Positions 9,197 to 18,671 of a DNA stretch of 64,000 bases are shown here, in pieces. The stretch is from Neisseria wadsworthii 9715. Lineage in GTDB: Bacteria > Pseudomonadota > Gammaproteobacteria > Burkholderiales > Neisseriaceae. Under the pieces are notes generated by a model. It was given only the letters and a program-made list of their open reading frames with translations. It was not told the origin of the DNA and searched no databases. Position 1 is the stretch's first letter. Every line of letters starts with the position of its first letter. The DNA lies in assembly GCF_000227765.1 (NCBI RefSeq), contig NZ_JH165159.1:1626675-1690674 (forward strand), in the 5' to 3' direction. Both the position numbers and the translations under genes were made by a program.

Positions 9197-10174
9197 ATGA
9201 ATAATGAAATGTCCACCAAACTTGATAATGCCCAAGGCGTAAAACACAAAGGTGCAGCTAAAACCGCACGTATTCCGATTAAAGTAGTGCCTTTGGAAGA
9301 AAAACTCAAAAAGCCTGAGTGGATTCGGGCCAAATTGCCCAATAATAAAAAGTTCTTCGAAATCAAGAATATTCTTCGTGATCAAAAAATGCATACGGTG
9401 TGCGAAGAAGCAAGTTGCCCGAATATCGGCGAATGCTTTAGTAAAGGTACGGCCACTTTTATGATTATGGGCGATATTTGTACCCGGCGCTGTCCTTTTT
9501 GTGATGTAGGTCACGGTAGACCGAATCCTTTGGATGCTGATGAACCTAAAAACTTGGCCGAGTCGGTTGCGGCAATGAATTTGCGCTATGTTGTGATCAC
9601 TTCCGTGGATAGAGACGATTTGCGCGATGGTGGCGCGCAGCATTTTGCAGACTGCATTCAGGCCATACGCGAACGAAGCCCGAATACCAAAATTGAAATT
9701 CTGGTGCCCGATTTCCGCGGTCGTTTAGATATAGCACTGCAAATTCTCGCACAAACACCACCAGATGTGATGAACCACAATCTGGAAACCCATCCCCGTT
9801 TGTATAAACAAGCCCGCCCGGGATCAGACTACAAGCATTCACTTGAATTGCTTCGCCGCTATAAAGAAATGATGCCTCATATTCCCACCAAGTCAGGTAT
9901 TATGGTGGGTTTGGGGGAAACTGATGAAGAAGTACGTGAAATCATGCGGGATATGCGGGCGCACAATATTGAAATGATTACAGTAGGCCAATACCTGCAA
10001 CCGAGTGACGGCCATTTGCCGGTGCTGCGTTATGTAACGCCCCAACAATTTAAAGAGTTTGAAAAAGAAGCTTATGAGATGGGTTTCACCAATGCTGCGA
10101 TTGGCGCAATGGTAAGGTCAAGTTACCATGCTGACGAACAAGCTGAACACGCTTGGAAAAATTGTGAATTCTAA
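9197..10174 (+). CDS. lipA: lipoyl synthase (3' end altered by transposon insertion)
   Basis: This radical-SAM enzyme inserts two sulfurs into the octanoyl chain made by LipB. Both Fe-S motifs are present: [12 protein letters not shown] (auxiliary cluster) and [10 protein letters not shown] (SAM cluster); the third element [15 protein letters not shown] is near the end. The last three codons and stop (TGT GAA TTC TAA) are the first bases of the Tn7-like element at 10163. Removing the element restores ...AWKNEA-stop, the sequence left at 19460-19473. The native C-terminal EA is thus replaced by CEF, which should leave the enzyme active. Its original downstream DUS hairpin now lies 9.3 kb away. 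Confidence 0.96.
   Translation: MNNEMSTKLDNAQGVKHKGAAKTARIPIKVVPLEEKLKKPEWIRAKLPNNKKFFEIKNILRDQKMHTVCEEASCPNIGECFSKGTATFMIMGDICTRRCPFCDVGHGRPNPLDADEPKNLAESVAAMNLRYVVITSVDRDDLRDGGAQHFADCIQAIRERSPNTKIEILVPDFRGRLDIALQILAQTPPDVMNHNLETHPRLYKQARPGSDYKHSLELLRRYKEMMPHIPTKSGIMVGLGETDEEVREIMRDMRAHNIEMITVGQYLQPSDGHLPVLRYVTPQQFKEFEKEAYEMGFTNAAIGAMVRSSYHADEQAEHAWKNCEF
10158..10162. repeat. target-site duplication, left copy (AAAAT)
   Basis: AAAAT directly precedes the TGT terminus of the Tn7-like element and is repeated at 19460-19464 right after its ACA terminus. A 5-bp duplication is what Tn7-type transposition produces. Confidence 0.9.
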
Positions 10175-10187
10175 CAATAAATGCTAC
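10163..10187 (+). repeat. left terminal inverted repeat
   Basis: It starts TGTGAATTCTAAC and matches the right-end repeat (19435-19459, complement) at 19 of 25 positions. Its first 12 bases are the last codons and stop of the present lipA frame. Confidence 0.88.
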
Positions 10188-10230
10188 TGAACATCGCTCT
10201 TTGGTGCTATACATCGATAAATGGTGCTGA
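10171..10230 (+). promoter_or_regulatory. left-end transposase binding array (three tandem 20-mers)
   Basis: Three head-to-tail 20-base units at 10171-10190, 10191-10210 and 10211-10230. The second and third read ACATCGCTCTTTGGTGCTAT and ACATCGATAAATGGTGCTGA; the first is more diverged. In Tn7-type elements such end repeats are TnsB sites. The array overlaps the possible early start of the tnsE-like gene at 10221, which argues for ATG 10245 as its start. Confidence 0.75.
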
Positions 10231-10244
10231 CATGGAATAACAAA

Positions 10245-11993
10245 ATGCCGGTGACCCAGATTAAAGAATTTCCCAACGACGGAAGAGTTTGGAGAATTGA
10301 TTGGTTCGGAGCGGTACGAAAAAACGATAACGTACCTACGGAACCGACCATTGACGTTTATCTCAGACCTGTATCAGTAACAGACAAAGAGTCTATTGCT
10401 GATTTTGGTTGGTCAAATAAAGAGAGAATATGTTGTCCTGTTGGTGTTGGACAGCTGCCGCTACTTACTATCGGATCTCTATGGGAAAATGGTAAATTAT
10501 TGGATCACCAAATTATTGTGCCTAGTAATCTACCGAATGTTAACATAACTGAAGATTCTGTACGTTTGATTGAAGCAGGGCATAAAGATGAAACTGGTTA
10601 TATCATCAATAAAGCTGCCTTTGATATTGGCGGTTTCAAAAATGGATTATCTGCAAGATGTTTGGCTATTGCGTCTGATGAAGATCCCTACTCAATCATT
10701 ATTCCCGTTGCCGAAGTTATTCGTTTTTATTACGTTATTTCAACCAATTTGGCCAAAATTGCTTTTTTGGGGTCATATGAAACTAATTTCGATCAAATCA
10801 TCGGTGAACGATGCGGTTTTGATTCAAAAACCAAGATTCTCATAATCCATTTACGACAATGGCTTTACGATAATGAGGGATGGGTTTTGGGTAGGATTTT
10901 AAGGGACAAAAATGCACAGCAGGGATTTTTCCAAATTCATCGTTCGTTAGTCAAACAATTAGCGGGCAAGTATCATCAGCCGATGCCGGAAACTAATTTC
11001 CCGTTTCAAGGAAAAACAGACTGGGCTGCACGCTGCCTAAGTTTTAGGAGCGGAGAAAGGGTTCGTACCTTAGTCTTAGAATTATTGCGTTGTGCTGCTC
11101 CCTTTCCTTTTTCTAATTTGGTGGTTATCAGAGACAATGATGGCAGGCAAGCATCTCCAGAAACTGATCTCCCGGAAGCAAATAAACGTCCTTATCTAAG
11201 GAACCAGGGATTAAAATCTGGTACTTCAAAAAAACTGCATAGCATAGAAGAACCCGTGCAGAATATGAAAAGAATGGTTATTGACTATATAAAAGAACGT
11301 TTTGGAGATCTTCGGAATAAAAAACTCATAAAGCTTGAAAAAGAGTTTTGTAATTATAGAAAAACAGACTTACTGCTTTCGCCGCCATCTGAATCGACCA
11401 CAGCATTGGGAACCGGAGACGGTACACTAGGACAGTCCAAAACTGCCCCCGTTTCAATCTCTGTTAATGTTGGGAAAAAAACTGGCATCGCTCAAAAGCT
11501 ACGTTCTCACAGTCGTTCCGAAGCTCTGCCTGCTACCTTTGAAAATATGATGGCCGCCGTCCGATATTTATCAGAGAACTATCAAGATAAAGGTGTTACG
11601 ACAAAAGTATGGCCGACCCTATATATGCCGTTAACTTCTAATCGTAGCAGCCAATGGTCTTATTTAGATACTTCTGCAACAACAACCAACCTAGTCAAAA
11701 CTCCAAGAAGAGTTTTAATTGCCGAACTCAAGATAGGTAATATGCTATTTTGGTTGGTGGAGTTTGAACAGAGAGAATCAGAATCTCTAACTGCTGCTAT
11801 GATATATGGAGCAAGTTCGATGAAGGCTGAAGAAATAAAAAAAATCTTGCATTTGCTTGCTAAGTCAAAAGGAATTTGGAAAAATATTTCAACAAACGGA
11901 AAGTTTCATATCAGGTCTATGAAGCATAGTTGGCCTAGCATTGAGGAGTATGCTTTATCTATCTATAAAATCTGTTCAACAATTTCCGGTTAA
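10245..11993 (+). CDS. TnsE-like transposon protein (tentative)
   Basis: A 582-residue protein with no signal peptide or membrane segment. Layout and local motifs recall Tn7 TnsE, which steers Tn7 to replicating or conjugating DNA: an N-terminal WRIDWFG segment (residue ~16; TnsE also has a WRI..WF segment), an IPVAEVIRFYYVISTNLAK helix, a polar middle, and a C-terminal domain with RRVLIAELKIGNMLFWLVEF and a final HSWPSIEEYALSIYKIC. ATG 10245 has GGAA 7 bases upstream; an in-frame ATG at 10221 lies inside the binding array. The gene sits at the left end, opposite in direction to tnsABC-tniQ, unlike Tn7. The link is by eye only and could be wrong. Confidence 0.5.
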   Translation: MPVTQIKEFPNDGRVWRIDWFGAVRKNDNVPTEPTIDVYLRPVSVTDKESIADFGWSNKERICCPVGVGQLPLLTIGSLWENGKLLDHQIIVPSNLPNVNITEDSVRLIEAGHKDETGYIINKAAFDIGGFKNGLSARCLAIASDEDPYSIIIPVAEVIRFYYVISTNLAKIAFLGSYETNFDQIIGERCGFDSKTKILIIHLRQWLYDNEGWVLGRILRDKNAQQGFFQIHRSLVKQLAGKYHQPMPETNFPFQGKTDWAARCLSFRSGERVRTLVLELLRCAAPFPFSNLVVIRDNDGRQASPETDLPEANKRPYLRNQGLKSGTSKKLHSIEEPVQNMKRMVIDYIKERFGDLRNKKLIKLEKEFCNYRKTDLLLSPPSESTTALGTGDGTLGQSKTAPVSISVNVGKKTGIAQKLRSHSRSEALPATFENMMAAVRYLSENYQDKGVTTKVWPTLYMPLTSNRSSQWSYLDTSATTTNLVKTPRRVLIAELKIGNMLFWLVEFEQRESESLTAAMIYGASSMKAEEIKKILHLLAKSKGIWKNISTNGKFHIRSMKHSWPSIEEYALSIYKICSTISG

Positions 11994-12039
11994 AATATCC
12001 TGGAGCTATCTTTATCAAAGTTAAGTTGAGAATAATAAA

Positions 12040-13884
12040 ATGAAACTAAAAAAAATATCTTTCGATGAAAAAGGATTTCGTAAGTTAAAGAATATTGAAA
12101 TTCCCATTGCTCCGTATATTACAGCAATTGCAGGACATAATGGCATTGGAAAATCTACTATATTAGGTTTGATTGCTAACTGCTCTGGACTTTCTAAAGG
12201 GGAGAAAAGTTTTTTCGGAAAAGTATTTCAATCTAATTTTCAAGAAGCTTTCCATTTGGACTACTTTCAAGATTATGACAACTACCATATAAATGGGACT
12301 AAAAAAGCAGATACGCCTAAGGTTACCGTTCAATATCATGTCGAGACAAACCAAGATGGCAGCTTTATTGAACTCAATAAAATATGTGCAGTAAGTATAC
12401 AAAAACATGCTATCAAGGAGCGGCTCTATAAAAATCATATGATTAAGGTGCCGGAAGATAAGCATATAGATCCAAATCATTCTCTTGATTTAGAAGATTT
12501 TGATAACAATTCATTATCTTCATCTTCTGAACCACTAATTAATATCTGGCGGCTACGTATTATTCCACGAACACAACAATTACCTAATACTCCAGAGATA
12601 GAGGTGTTGGATGAAAAACTTAAAGGAGCTGGTAAAATGCCAATTCCTACCCTGTACTTGGGAATGAGTAGAATGACACCTATTGGTGAGTTTGATGCGG
12701 AACTTATCGATAAAAAAACCATTAGAAAAATGAATGGAGAAGACAAAAACTTTATTGTTAATTCTTTTAAAGATGTATTGTATTTTGATGAATCTGATAA
12801 TGAAATTACAGCTCACTCTTTTTCGAGCTCTAAAAAAAGCTCATATCTCCCTTCTTTTCCATATCATTCTTTTACAGTTTCGTTGGGACAAGATTCACTT
12901 AGCTCAATAGTGACTGCCTTAGCTTCATTCAACTATTTAAAAAGAACCTCCCCTCAAACTTATAGTGGAGGTATTTTGGTAATTGATGAGGTTGACGCTG
13001 GACTACACCCTAGAGCCCAAGAAAAACTGATAAATTTACTTCATACACAAGCTAGGAAACTTAATCTTCAAATTATCTTAACCACACATTCATTAACTGT
13101 CATTAAAACTATCCTGTCCAAAAACGAACATCCAGGAGAGAAGGTAAATGATGTTGTTTACTTACAAGACTCAAACTTTCCTAGGATTATGGAAAATCCC
13201 ACATATACAAAAATTAAAAATGATATGCTTGTGTTAGCCCCTCTTGAAGATAAGCCAGAAACAATAAAGCTTTATTTTGAAGATGATGAAGCATTATTTT
13301 TCTTTAAACAGATATTAAAATACAAAAATATCATTCATGATAAAGACTACTTTGGGAAAGAGCTGGAACTGATCAGCTTAAGTGTCGGATGTAATATTTT
13401 ATTGGATCTACATAAAGGAGATTCATATTTTCAAAGTGTTATTTTAATTCCAGATAATGATGTTTTCTCTAGTGAGTCCAATCGAAAAACAATTGAAGAA
13501 AACCCAAATATATGTCCATTGCCAAATGACTCCACTTTCACTGACAACACAAGACATACTGAACGCAATCCGGAGATGATTCTATATCGTTTCTTGCAAA
13601 GAAAGCTTGAAGGACATAATGATAACTTCTGGAAACAGATGCCTGGTGCCTATACAAGCGACTATGTTAGAGACAGGGTTATTACTCTAACATCAAATTC
13701 TAATCGGGATGAGAATAAAAAATGGTTTCAAGATAATGTGAATTTTATTGAAAAAAGTGGCATCATTGAAAAGTGGTGCGGAGAAAATGAAAAACAAGTA
13801 GATATGTTTTTAGAGAGGATTGTTGAAGCAGTAAATATTGTTTCATGTTCTAAAAGTTACCGTCAAAATCAGCTGGCCAAATAG
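12040..13884 (+). CDS. ABC/OLD-type ATPase with TOPRIM-like C-terminal region (putative defence)
   Basis: This 614-residue protein has an SMC/ABC-type ATPase domain: Walker A GHNGIGKST at ~31-39, then a long insert, Walker B GGILVIDEVDAGLHPRAQ at ~308 and a switch histidine in TTHS. After ~405 comes a region resembling TOPRIM/DUF4435 nucleases: KLYFEDDEALFFFKQIL (acidic first motif) and VILIPDNDVF (Asp-x-Asp-type motif), then an ERNPEMILYRFLQRK segment. The set recalls OLD, Gabija GajA and PARIS proteins, all anti-phage ATPase-TOPRIM systems. It is AT-rich compared with flanking chromosomal genes. A methyltransferase gene follows after 51 bases. A defence role is inferred, not shown. Confidence 0.65.
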   Translation: MKLKKISFDEKGFRKLKNIEIPIAPYITAIAGHNGIGKSTILGLIANCSGLSKGEKSFFGKVFQSNFQEAFHLDYFQDYDNYHINGTKKADTPKVTVQYHVETNQDGSFIELNKICAVSIQKHAIKERLYKNHMIKVPEDKHIDPNHSLDLEDFDNNSLSSSSEPLINIWRLRIIPRTQQLPNTPEIEVLDEKLKGAGKMPIPTLYLGMSRMTPIGEFDAELIDKKTIRKMNGEDKNFIVNSFKDVLYFDESDNEITAHSFSSSKKSSYLPSFPYHSFTVSLGQDSLSSIVTALASFNYLKRTSPQTYSGGILVIDEVDAGLHPRAQEKLINLLHTQARKLNLQIILTTHSLTVIKTILSKNEHPGEKVNDVVYLQDSNFPRIMENPTYTKIKNDMLVLAPLEDKPETIKLYFEDDEALFFFKQILKYKNIIHDKDYFGKELELISLSVGCNILLDLHKGDSYFQSVILIPDNDVFSSESNRKTIEENPNICPLPNDSTFTDNTRHTERNPEMILYRFLQRKLEGHNDNFWKQMPGAYTSDYVRDRVITLTSNSNRDENKKWFQDNVNFIEKSGIIEKWCGENEKQVDMFLERIVEAVNIVSCSKSYRQNQLAK

Positions 13885-13935
13885 ATTAGCTTACTTTATA
13901 ATCAACAACTAAACAGATAGTAAAAAGGTTTCTCA

Positions 13936-14799
13936 ATGGCTGGACATTCCAATCCTCTTACCCCTCTACGTTACCCTGGAGGGAAAGGGGCTTTTGCACC
14001 TTTCGTAAGGGCTGTAATGGATGTCAACAATCTAACGGGAGGGCACTATCTTGAGCCTTTTGCTGGTGGATGTGGCGTGGCTTTAGATCTACTTTTCAAT
14101 CAATATTGCTCTGACATCCATATTAATGATTTGGATTTAGCTATTTATAACTTTTGGAACTCTATTACGAACGATTCAGAAAATTTTCTAGCACTTTTGT
14201 ATGATGTGCCACTATCTGTTGAAGAATGGGAAAAACAAAAAATTATATTGCAGCATCCGGAAGAATATTCTTCGTTGGCTCATGGGTTTGCTGCTTTCTA
14301 TCTAAATAGAACCAACCGGTCGGGTATTTTAAAAGCTGGAGTAATTGGAGGGAAAAGTCAAAATGGAACTTATAAACTAGATGCCCGATTCAATAAAGAA
14401 CGATTGTCCAAATTGATTATTCGCATTGCGAAATATGCAAATCATATCCACATATACAATGAAGATGCTTTATCATTGCTGCAAAAAGTAAATACCTTAC
14501 TACCAGAGAAATCACTTATTTATCTAGATCCGCCATATTATGTAAAGGGACAAGGACTGTATAGGAATTTTTATAATCATAATGACCATGTCAATATTTG
14601 TAATGCCTTAGGTTCTGTGAATCGAAAATGGATAGTCTCGTATGACAATTGCTCTGAAATAAAAAAAATCTATCAGAAATACAGGCAGGATGAGTATTTT
14701 TTGACCTATTGTGCATACAATAAGGTAAAAGGATCTGAGATCATGATTTATGGAAAGGACATAAATATCCCAGAAAAGAGACTATTAATCAATAAATAA
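13936..14799 (+). CDS. D12-class DNA N6-adenine methyltransferase (Dam-like)
   Basis: A 287-residue Dam-type enzyme expected to transfer methyl from SAM to adenine in DNA. Motifs in family order: TPLRYPGGKGAF (motif X, residue ~9), YLEPFAGGCGVALDL (motif I, SAM binding, ~37), and catalytic DPPY in IYLDPPYYVKGQG (motif IV, ~197). Length suits Dam (about 280), but the target sequence cannot be read from the protein. It follows the ATPase gene by 51 bases on the same strand, with no restriction enzyme of a known type nearby, so the two may form one module. It is AT-rich like its partner. Confidence 0.85.
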   Translation: MAGHSNPLTPLRYPGGKGAFAPFVRAVMDVNNLTGGHYLEPFAGGCGVALDLLFNQYCSDIHINDLDLAIYNFWNSITNDSENFLALLYDVPLSVEEWEKQKIILQHPEEYSSLAHGFAAFYLNRTNRSGILKAGVIGGKSQNGTYKLDARFNKERLSKLIIRIAKYANHIHIYNEDALSLLQKVNTLLPEKSLIYLDPPYYVKGQGLYRNFYNHNDHVNICNALGSVNRKWIVSYDNCSEIKKIYQKYRQDEYFLTYCAYNKVKGSEIMIYGKDINIPEKRLLINK

Positions 14800-14836
14800 A
14801 TGGGGAATTATAAGAAAATATTTTTTATAGTAACTG

Positions 14837-15877
14837 TTATTTTAAATGTTGTTTACGATAAAGATTTTTCCTGCTGTTTCTGTTTAAAGTGGCAACTAGT
14901 TTTCTGAATTCTTCTGGACAATCATCAAAATCTTTCAGCATATGGTTATAGCGCAAAACACCATCTTTCCATGCCTGAAAGAGATTGTCCGGATAATTAT
15001 CCATCAGCCACCAACATAAATCCAAAGTATGGTGGCGTTCGATCAGTTCTCTGCTTTCCCATGCTGTACGCTTGCTTTTATCAATTTTTTGTGGTTGTGA
15101 ACCGGTTTTTAGGCATAAATAGGAATATAATTTCGGTGCCAGTCGTTGTGAAGTTAATAGCGTGACAAAGTGGTGCAATATTTTCAAACTGTCTCTATAA
15201 CTGTTTTGTGAACTTTCTACCGGGTAGTGTTCCAACCAAACTAACAGTCTTCGCCATTGTTCAAGTGTATTACCACTCCAAGCTGTAACGGGTTGTGTTT
15301 CTGTACAAGCCAAGTCGGTTTTACACTGCCAGCAGAATTTGAGGGGCCGAAACGCTGTTTCTTGCATATTTCCTATCTCTTGCCGATGGAATGCAACACC
15401 CGCACCGCAATGTGAACATCGGTCGTGAAGTATCACTTTGTGCTTTGGGCAAAAGGTATAGCAGGCAACACGCCATGACACCCTAAAATAAGGTTCATAG
15501 TCTTCTGCCAAGCACAATGGACAGAACAATAAACCGTATCCTACGCGTTTCCGATGGTATATCTGCAAACTGTTTACCCACGTCAGATGTCCTGATGGAC
15601 GTACTTTGTCAAACAAAATGCCCTGAAAACGCCGTAGTGAAGTTCTATCGATTTTCTCCGCACTTATTCCGCTTTTTTCACTTAGCTTTGTAACTATCCA
15701 CTCTGGAATATATCTGTCAATGTCCCGATTCCATATCTCATAATTGTTCCCAAAGACTAAGTTGCAAAATGTCTGAACTTTTAGTCCGTTCGCATGTGCC
15801 GTTCGAACCAGCCATGAAGACAGTAATTCATTATGATACGGATGGGGATGTGCTGGCCAAAGATGTAAGTCAGACAT
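14837..15877 (-). CDS. tniQ: TniQ/TnsD-type target-selection protein
   Basis: A 346-residue zinc-finger protein of the TniQ family, which chooses the insertion site for Tn7/Tn5053-type elements. The N-terminus LWPAHPHPYHNELLSSWLVR is the TniQ signature. Cysteine/histidine pairs follow in LLFCPLCLAED (~124), CPKHKV, DRCSHCGAG and FCWQCKTDL. It is much shorter than Tn7 TnsD (about 508) and closer to TniQ of Tn5053 and of guided elements. It lies 2 bases after tniB, the last gene of the transposition operon, convergent with the methyltransferase gene. Confidence 0.85.
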   Translation of the reverse strand: MSDLHLWPAHPHPYHNELLSSWLVRTAHANGLKVQTFCNLVFGNNYEIWNRDIDRYIPEWIVTKLSEKSGISAEKIDRTSLRRFQGILFDKVRPSGHLTWVNSLQIYHRKRVGYGLLFCPLCLAEDYEPYFRVSWRVACYTFCPKHKVILHDRCSHCGAGVAFHRQEIGNMQETAFRPLKFCWQCKTDLACTETQPVTAWSGNTLEQWRRLLVWLEHYPVESSQNSYRDSLKILHHFVTLLTSQRLAPKLYSYLCLKTGSQPQKIDKSKRTAWESRELIERHHTLDLCWWLMDNYPDNLFQAWKDGVLRYNHMLKDFDDCPEEFRKLVATLNRNSRKNLYRKQHLK

Positions 15878-15879
15878 AT

Positions 15880-16773
15880 CTAAGCCAGTTTGTCTATTTG
15901 CCGCTTCCGCTCAGTAGGTGTTACCCAGCCGATTGAATCAAGCACTTCATGATTTATTTGTTCCGTTTCATTTTGTACAGCAGTTGCGGCAGCTTCTGTC
16001 AGTACCCGAGATAGCTCTCCAATATATCCTTCGCTCATATTGTACAATCTGACGGCAAGTTCTCTCGTTTGCAGTTCAGACGGTCTTTTCAGGGGGATCA
16101 TTCTTTCAAAGCTAACCAATAACCGAAGAAAATTTCTATCTAAGTTCCATCTAGGCAGAACAGCCGGTTCGAATCGGTTGGATAACTGCGGATCAGTTTG
16201 CAACGCACGGAAAGCATCCTTAGTGCCTATACCGACAATCGGTATTTGTAAATCGTTTCCTAGATATTTGATGACATTCAGAAAAGCCCTTTGCCGGTTC
16301 ATGCTACCAGCCAAGATATGATGGATTTCGTCAATAATCAGCATTCTAGTTTGCATACGTTTGAGTAAGTGTATGACTTGAGTCTGCTTCTTATCTATTC
16401 TGTCATGCGATTTATATGGTGCAAAGATTGCATCTAAAATGGTATTGTAAAATCTTCCTTCATCCGGAACAGGTGGAGCCTGAACCAGCAGTACAGGAAC
16501 CAATACACTGTCACCATCTAAATTTTGGTCAGCAGGATGTTTTCTTAAAAAACGGTGAGCCAGCATGGTTTTACCGTTATTGGTATCTCCGACAATCAGA
16601 AGATTCGGCATACGGTGGATTTTGGGATAAACCAAAAGATCTTCCAGTTTGTCCAAAATGTGTCCAGCTTGGGGATAGCCTATCCAATGCGGCGAACGGA
16701 TATGCCAGATGCGTTCCTCTGTATCAGCATCCAAATATGTGGCGGTTTTTGTGTGCAAATGAGGATATTTCAT
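15880..16773 (-). CDS. tniB: TniB/TnsC-type AAA+ transposition regulator
   Basis: A 297-residue AAA+ ATPase linking the TniQ-marked target to the transposase. Walker A is VGDTNNGKTMLAHRF (residue ~62) and Walker B MLIIDEIHHILAG (~148); a sensor-like segment IPIVGIGTKDAFRAL follows. It is half the length of Tn7 TnsC (about 555) and fits the TniB/MuB-like short form. Its ATG overlaps the tnsB stop by four bases (ATGA), so the two are translationally coupled. Confidence 0.88.
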   Translation of the reverse strand: MKYPHLHTKTATYLDADTEERIWHIRSPHWIGYPQAGHILDKLEDLLVYPKIHRMPNLLIVGDTNNGKTMLAHRFLRKHPADQNLDGDSVLVPVLLVQAPPVPDEGRFYNTILDAIFAPYKSHDRIDKKQTQVIHLLKRMQTRMLIIDEIHHILAGSMNRQRAFLNVIKYLGNDLQIPIVGIGTKDAFRALQTDPQLSNRFEPAVLPRWNLDRNFLRLLVSFERMIPLKRPSELQTRELAVRLYNMSEGYIGELSRVLTEAAATAVQNETEQINHEVLDSIGWVTPTERKRQIDKLA

Positions 16774-18671
16774 GACAAATCATCCAAGTCGTCAAACGGC
16801 TGTACATTTTCAAAAGACATTTCAGTCTCCAGCGAATCCGTTTGCGGAAAAGCAGTGGCTGTATTATTGATACCGTTATTCTCTTTGGGAACCGGTTTGG
16901 TTATAGCAATACTTTCATTTTTTTTACGTCGTTGCATCGCTCTGCGTACCGCTTTGGTTTTACCTTGAGCTTGTTCTTCCATCTCGCGCATCTTGCCATA
17001 AGCTGAAAAAATCATTCTTTCGTCAATGTTGGATTTGTGTTCCTGTTTGAGTTGGCGGTTGATTTCCCTTAACTCCCAAATACTCATAACTGGATGGGAA
17101 CTGTCCCGGTAAGGGATAGCAAAATAGCTATTCAATTCAGGGTCAAAAAACCAGATTACGCTGAGATCACGAGGGTCAAATCGAAACACAAACTGACGAG
17201 CCCTTTTCGGGTTTCCCGGTTCTGTTGAACCAATCCAAGTGCGAAGTACATCATGCCAATAATGAATTTTATGGATGGATACGCCATATTGTTGGACGGT
17301 TCTCATTTCAAAAGGCATGAAATCCAATCGGAATTTGGTTTCATCTAGGACTTTAGGCGGCATACCCGTTCCCGGGAGAGAGTCAGTACCGAATATACCT
17401 TCTTTATATTTGGCCATCGGCGACATACCCAATGCTGAATGCATCCTCTGGTGATACACACCGGTAATGAAAGTTGTCAGCCATTTTTCAAATTCTGACA
17501 GTGTAAATACTGCACTGTCTTCGGAATCATAATTACGACGTTCGACAACATTGGAAAAAGTCGTACCGGGCAAAGTATGTATTTCCTGTAAAACCGTACC
17601 CAGTAGTCGCTCTATATGACCACCGAAATGTGGCCGCCCCACCGGACGCCATTCAATGTCGATACCGTATTGTTTACAAGCTTTTTCCAATACTTTGCCG
17701 TGAAACTCCCTTGCATTGTCCAAATGGATTTTTCGTGGTAATCCCCAACACGGCCACAAGCCTTCCACTTCATGCTGGGCAAGCCATTTTTCTTTTGTCA
17801 GTACAGAATGAGCTAGACACAATCCTGCCGATAATGCACTAGGTGGATCAAAGGAAATGTAGAATCCGGGAATCATCCGGCTGAACACATCAACTGCCAT
17901 TGTGATCCACGGGCGACCAATTGGTTTACGGTAAACATCATCCACCAGAATAATATCTAGTTTCGTATGGTCTATCTGAATGACCGCCAACGGAAAATCC
18001 GCATTGGGAAAACTGCCCTTAGACGGTTTAAACTGCTCCTCAGCAGCTTTTTTCCCCTGTCTTTTCGCTATCTTAAACTGAGGATCCAGCTTGCTGATGC
18101 GGGCACGGATAGTATTGTTATGAGGATATGCCAATCCTACATCCAAGCATTGCCGCTTGATCTCGTTAATTATTTGTTGGACTGGCTTTTTTTGTTTGGT
18201 CAGATATTCTTTTTCAATAACGGATTGGACGATCTCTTCGACATTGCTGTCAATACGATAGCAACCTTTGTCTTTTCGGTGTTGTTTGAATAAACCCGTT
18301 AGCAAACCTGTTTCGTGGTATTGCCGAAGCCAGCGGTAAATGGTATTGGTATGAACACCAAACTGTGCAGCTCTTTCTTCAACAGCTTTCTTCGTCCGTT
18401 TTTTATCGTCCAGTAAAGGCTTGATAATCTCAAAACGTTTTGTTGCCGTGGCCCATTCTTGTGCATCGATGGTACTTAAATCTTGGGCGGAAGGAGGTTC
18501 ATTCGTTATGGAGGACAACTCCGCCACTTTAACTTGATAAGTTTTACGGCTTTCTACCTCAGTCAGCAAAACCGTGTCCAAATCCACAATGTTTGTAATT
18601 ACACAGCAGATCCCGTTAAATTCGACCATTGCCCCCGGTCGAATATCTAACACAGCCTTTCCGGTATTCAT
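16770..18671 (-). CDS. tnsB: TnsB/TniA-type DDE transposase
   Basis: The 633-residue DDE recombinase joins transposon ends to target. It has a helix-turn-helix region (GVHTNTIYRWLRQYHETG, ~113), then a retroviral-integrase core with Asp in IQIDHTKLD (~235), Asp in IHLDNAREFHG (~318) and Glu in GGHIERLLGT (~353), and a Mu-type beta-barrel C-terminus. I chose ATG 18671 because it overlaps the tnsA stop as ATGA and has GGAG 8 bases before it. The longer frame to 18782 would overlap tnsA by over 100 bases. A basic C-terminal tail (KTKAVRRAMQRRKKN) probably contacts the regulator. Confidence 0.92.
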   Translation of the reverse strand: MNTGKAVLDIRPGAMVEFNGICCVITNIVDLDTVLLTEVESRKTYQVKVAELSSITNEPPSAQDLSTIDAQEWATATKRFEIIKPLLDDKKRTKKAVEERAAQFGVHTNTIYRWLRQYHETGLLTGLFKQHRKDKGCYRIDSNVEEIVQSVIEKEYLTKQKKPVQQIINEIKRQCLDVGLAYPHNNTIRARISKLDPQFKIAKRQGKKAAEEQFKPSKGSFPNADFPLAVIQIDHTKLDIILVDDVYRKPIGRPWITMAVDVFSRMIPGFYISFDPPSALSAGLCLAHSVLTKEKWLAQHEVEGLWPCWGLPRKIHLDNAREFHGKVLEKACKQYGIDIEWRPVGRPHFGGHIERLLGTVLQEIHTLPGTTFSNVVERRNYDSEDSAVFTLSEFEKWLTTFITGVYHQRMHSALGMSPMAKYKEGIFGTDSLPGTGMPPKVLDETKFRLDFMPFEMRTVQQYGVSIHKIHYWHDVLRTWIGSTEPGNPKRARQFVFRFDPRDLSVIWFFDPELNSYFAIPYRDSSHPVMSIWELREINRQLKQEHKSNIDERMIFSAYGKMREMEEQAQGKTKAVRRAMQRRKKNESIAITKPVPKENNGINNTATAFPQTDSLETEMSFENVQPFDDLDDLS

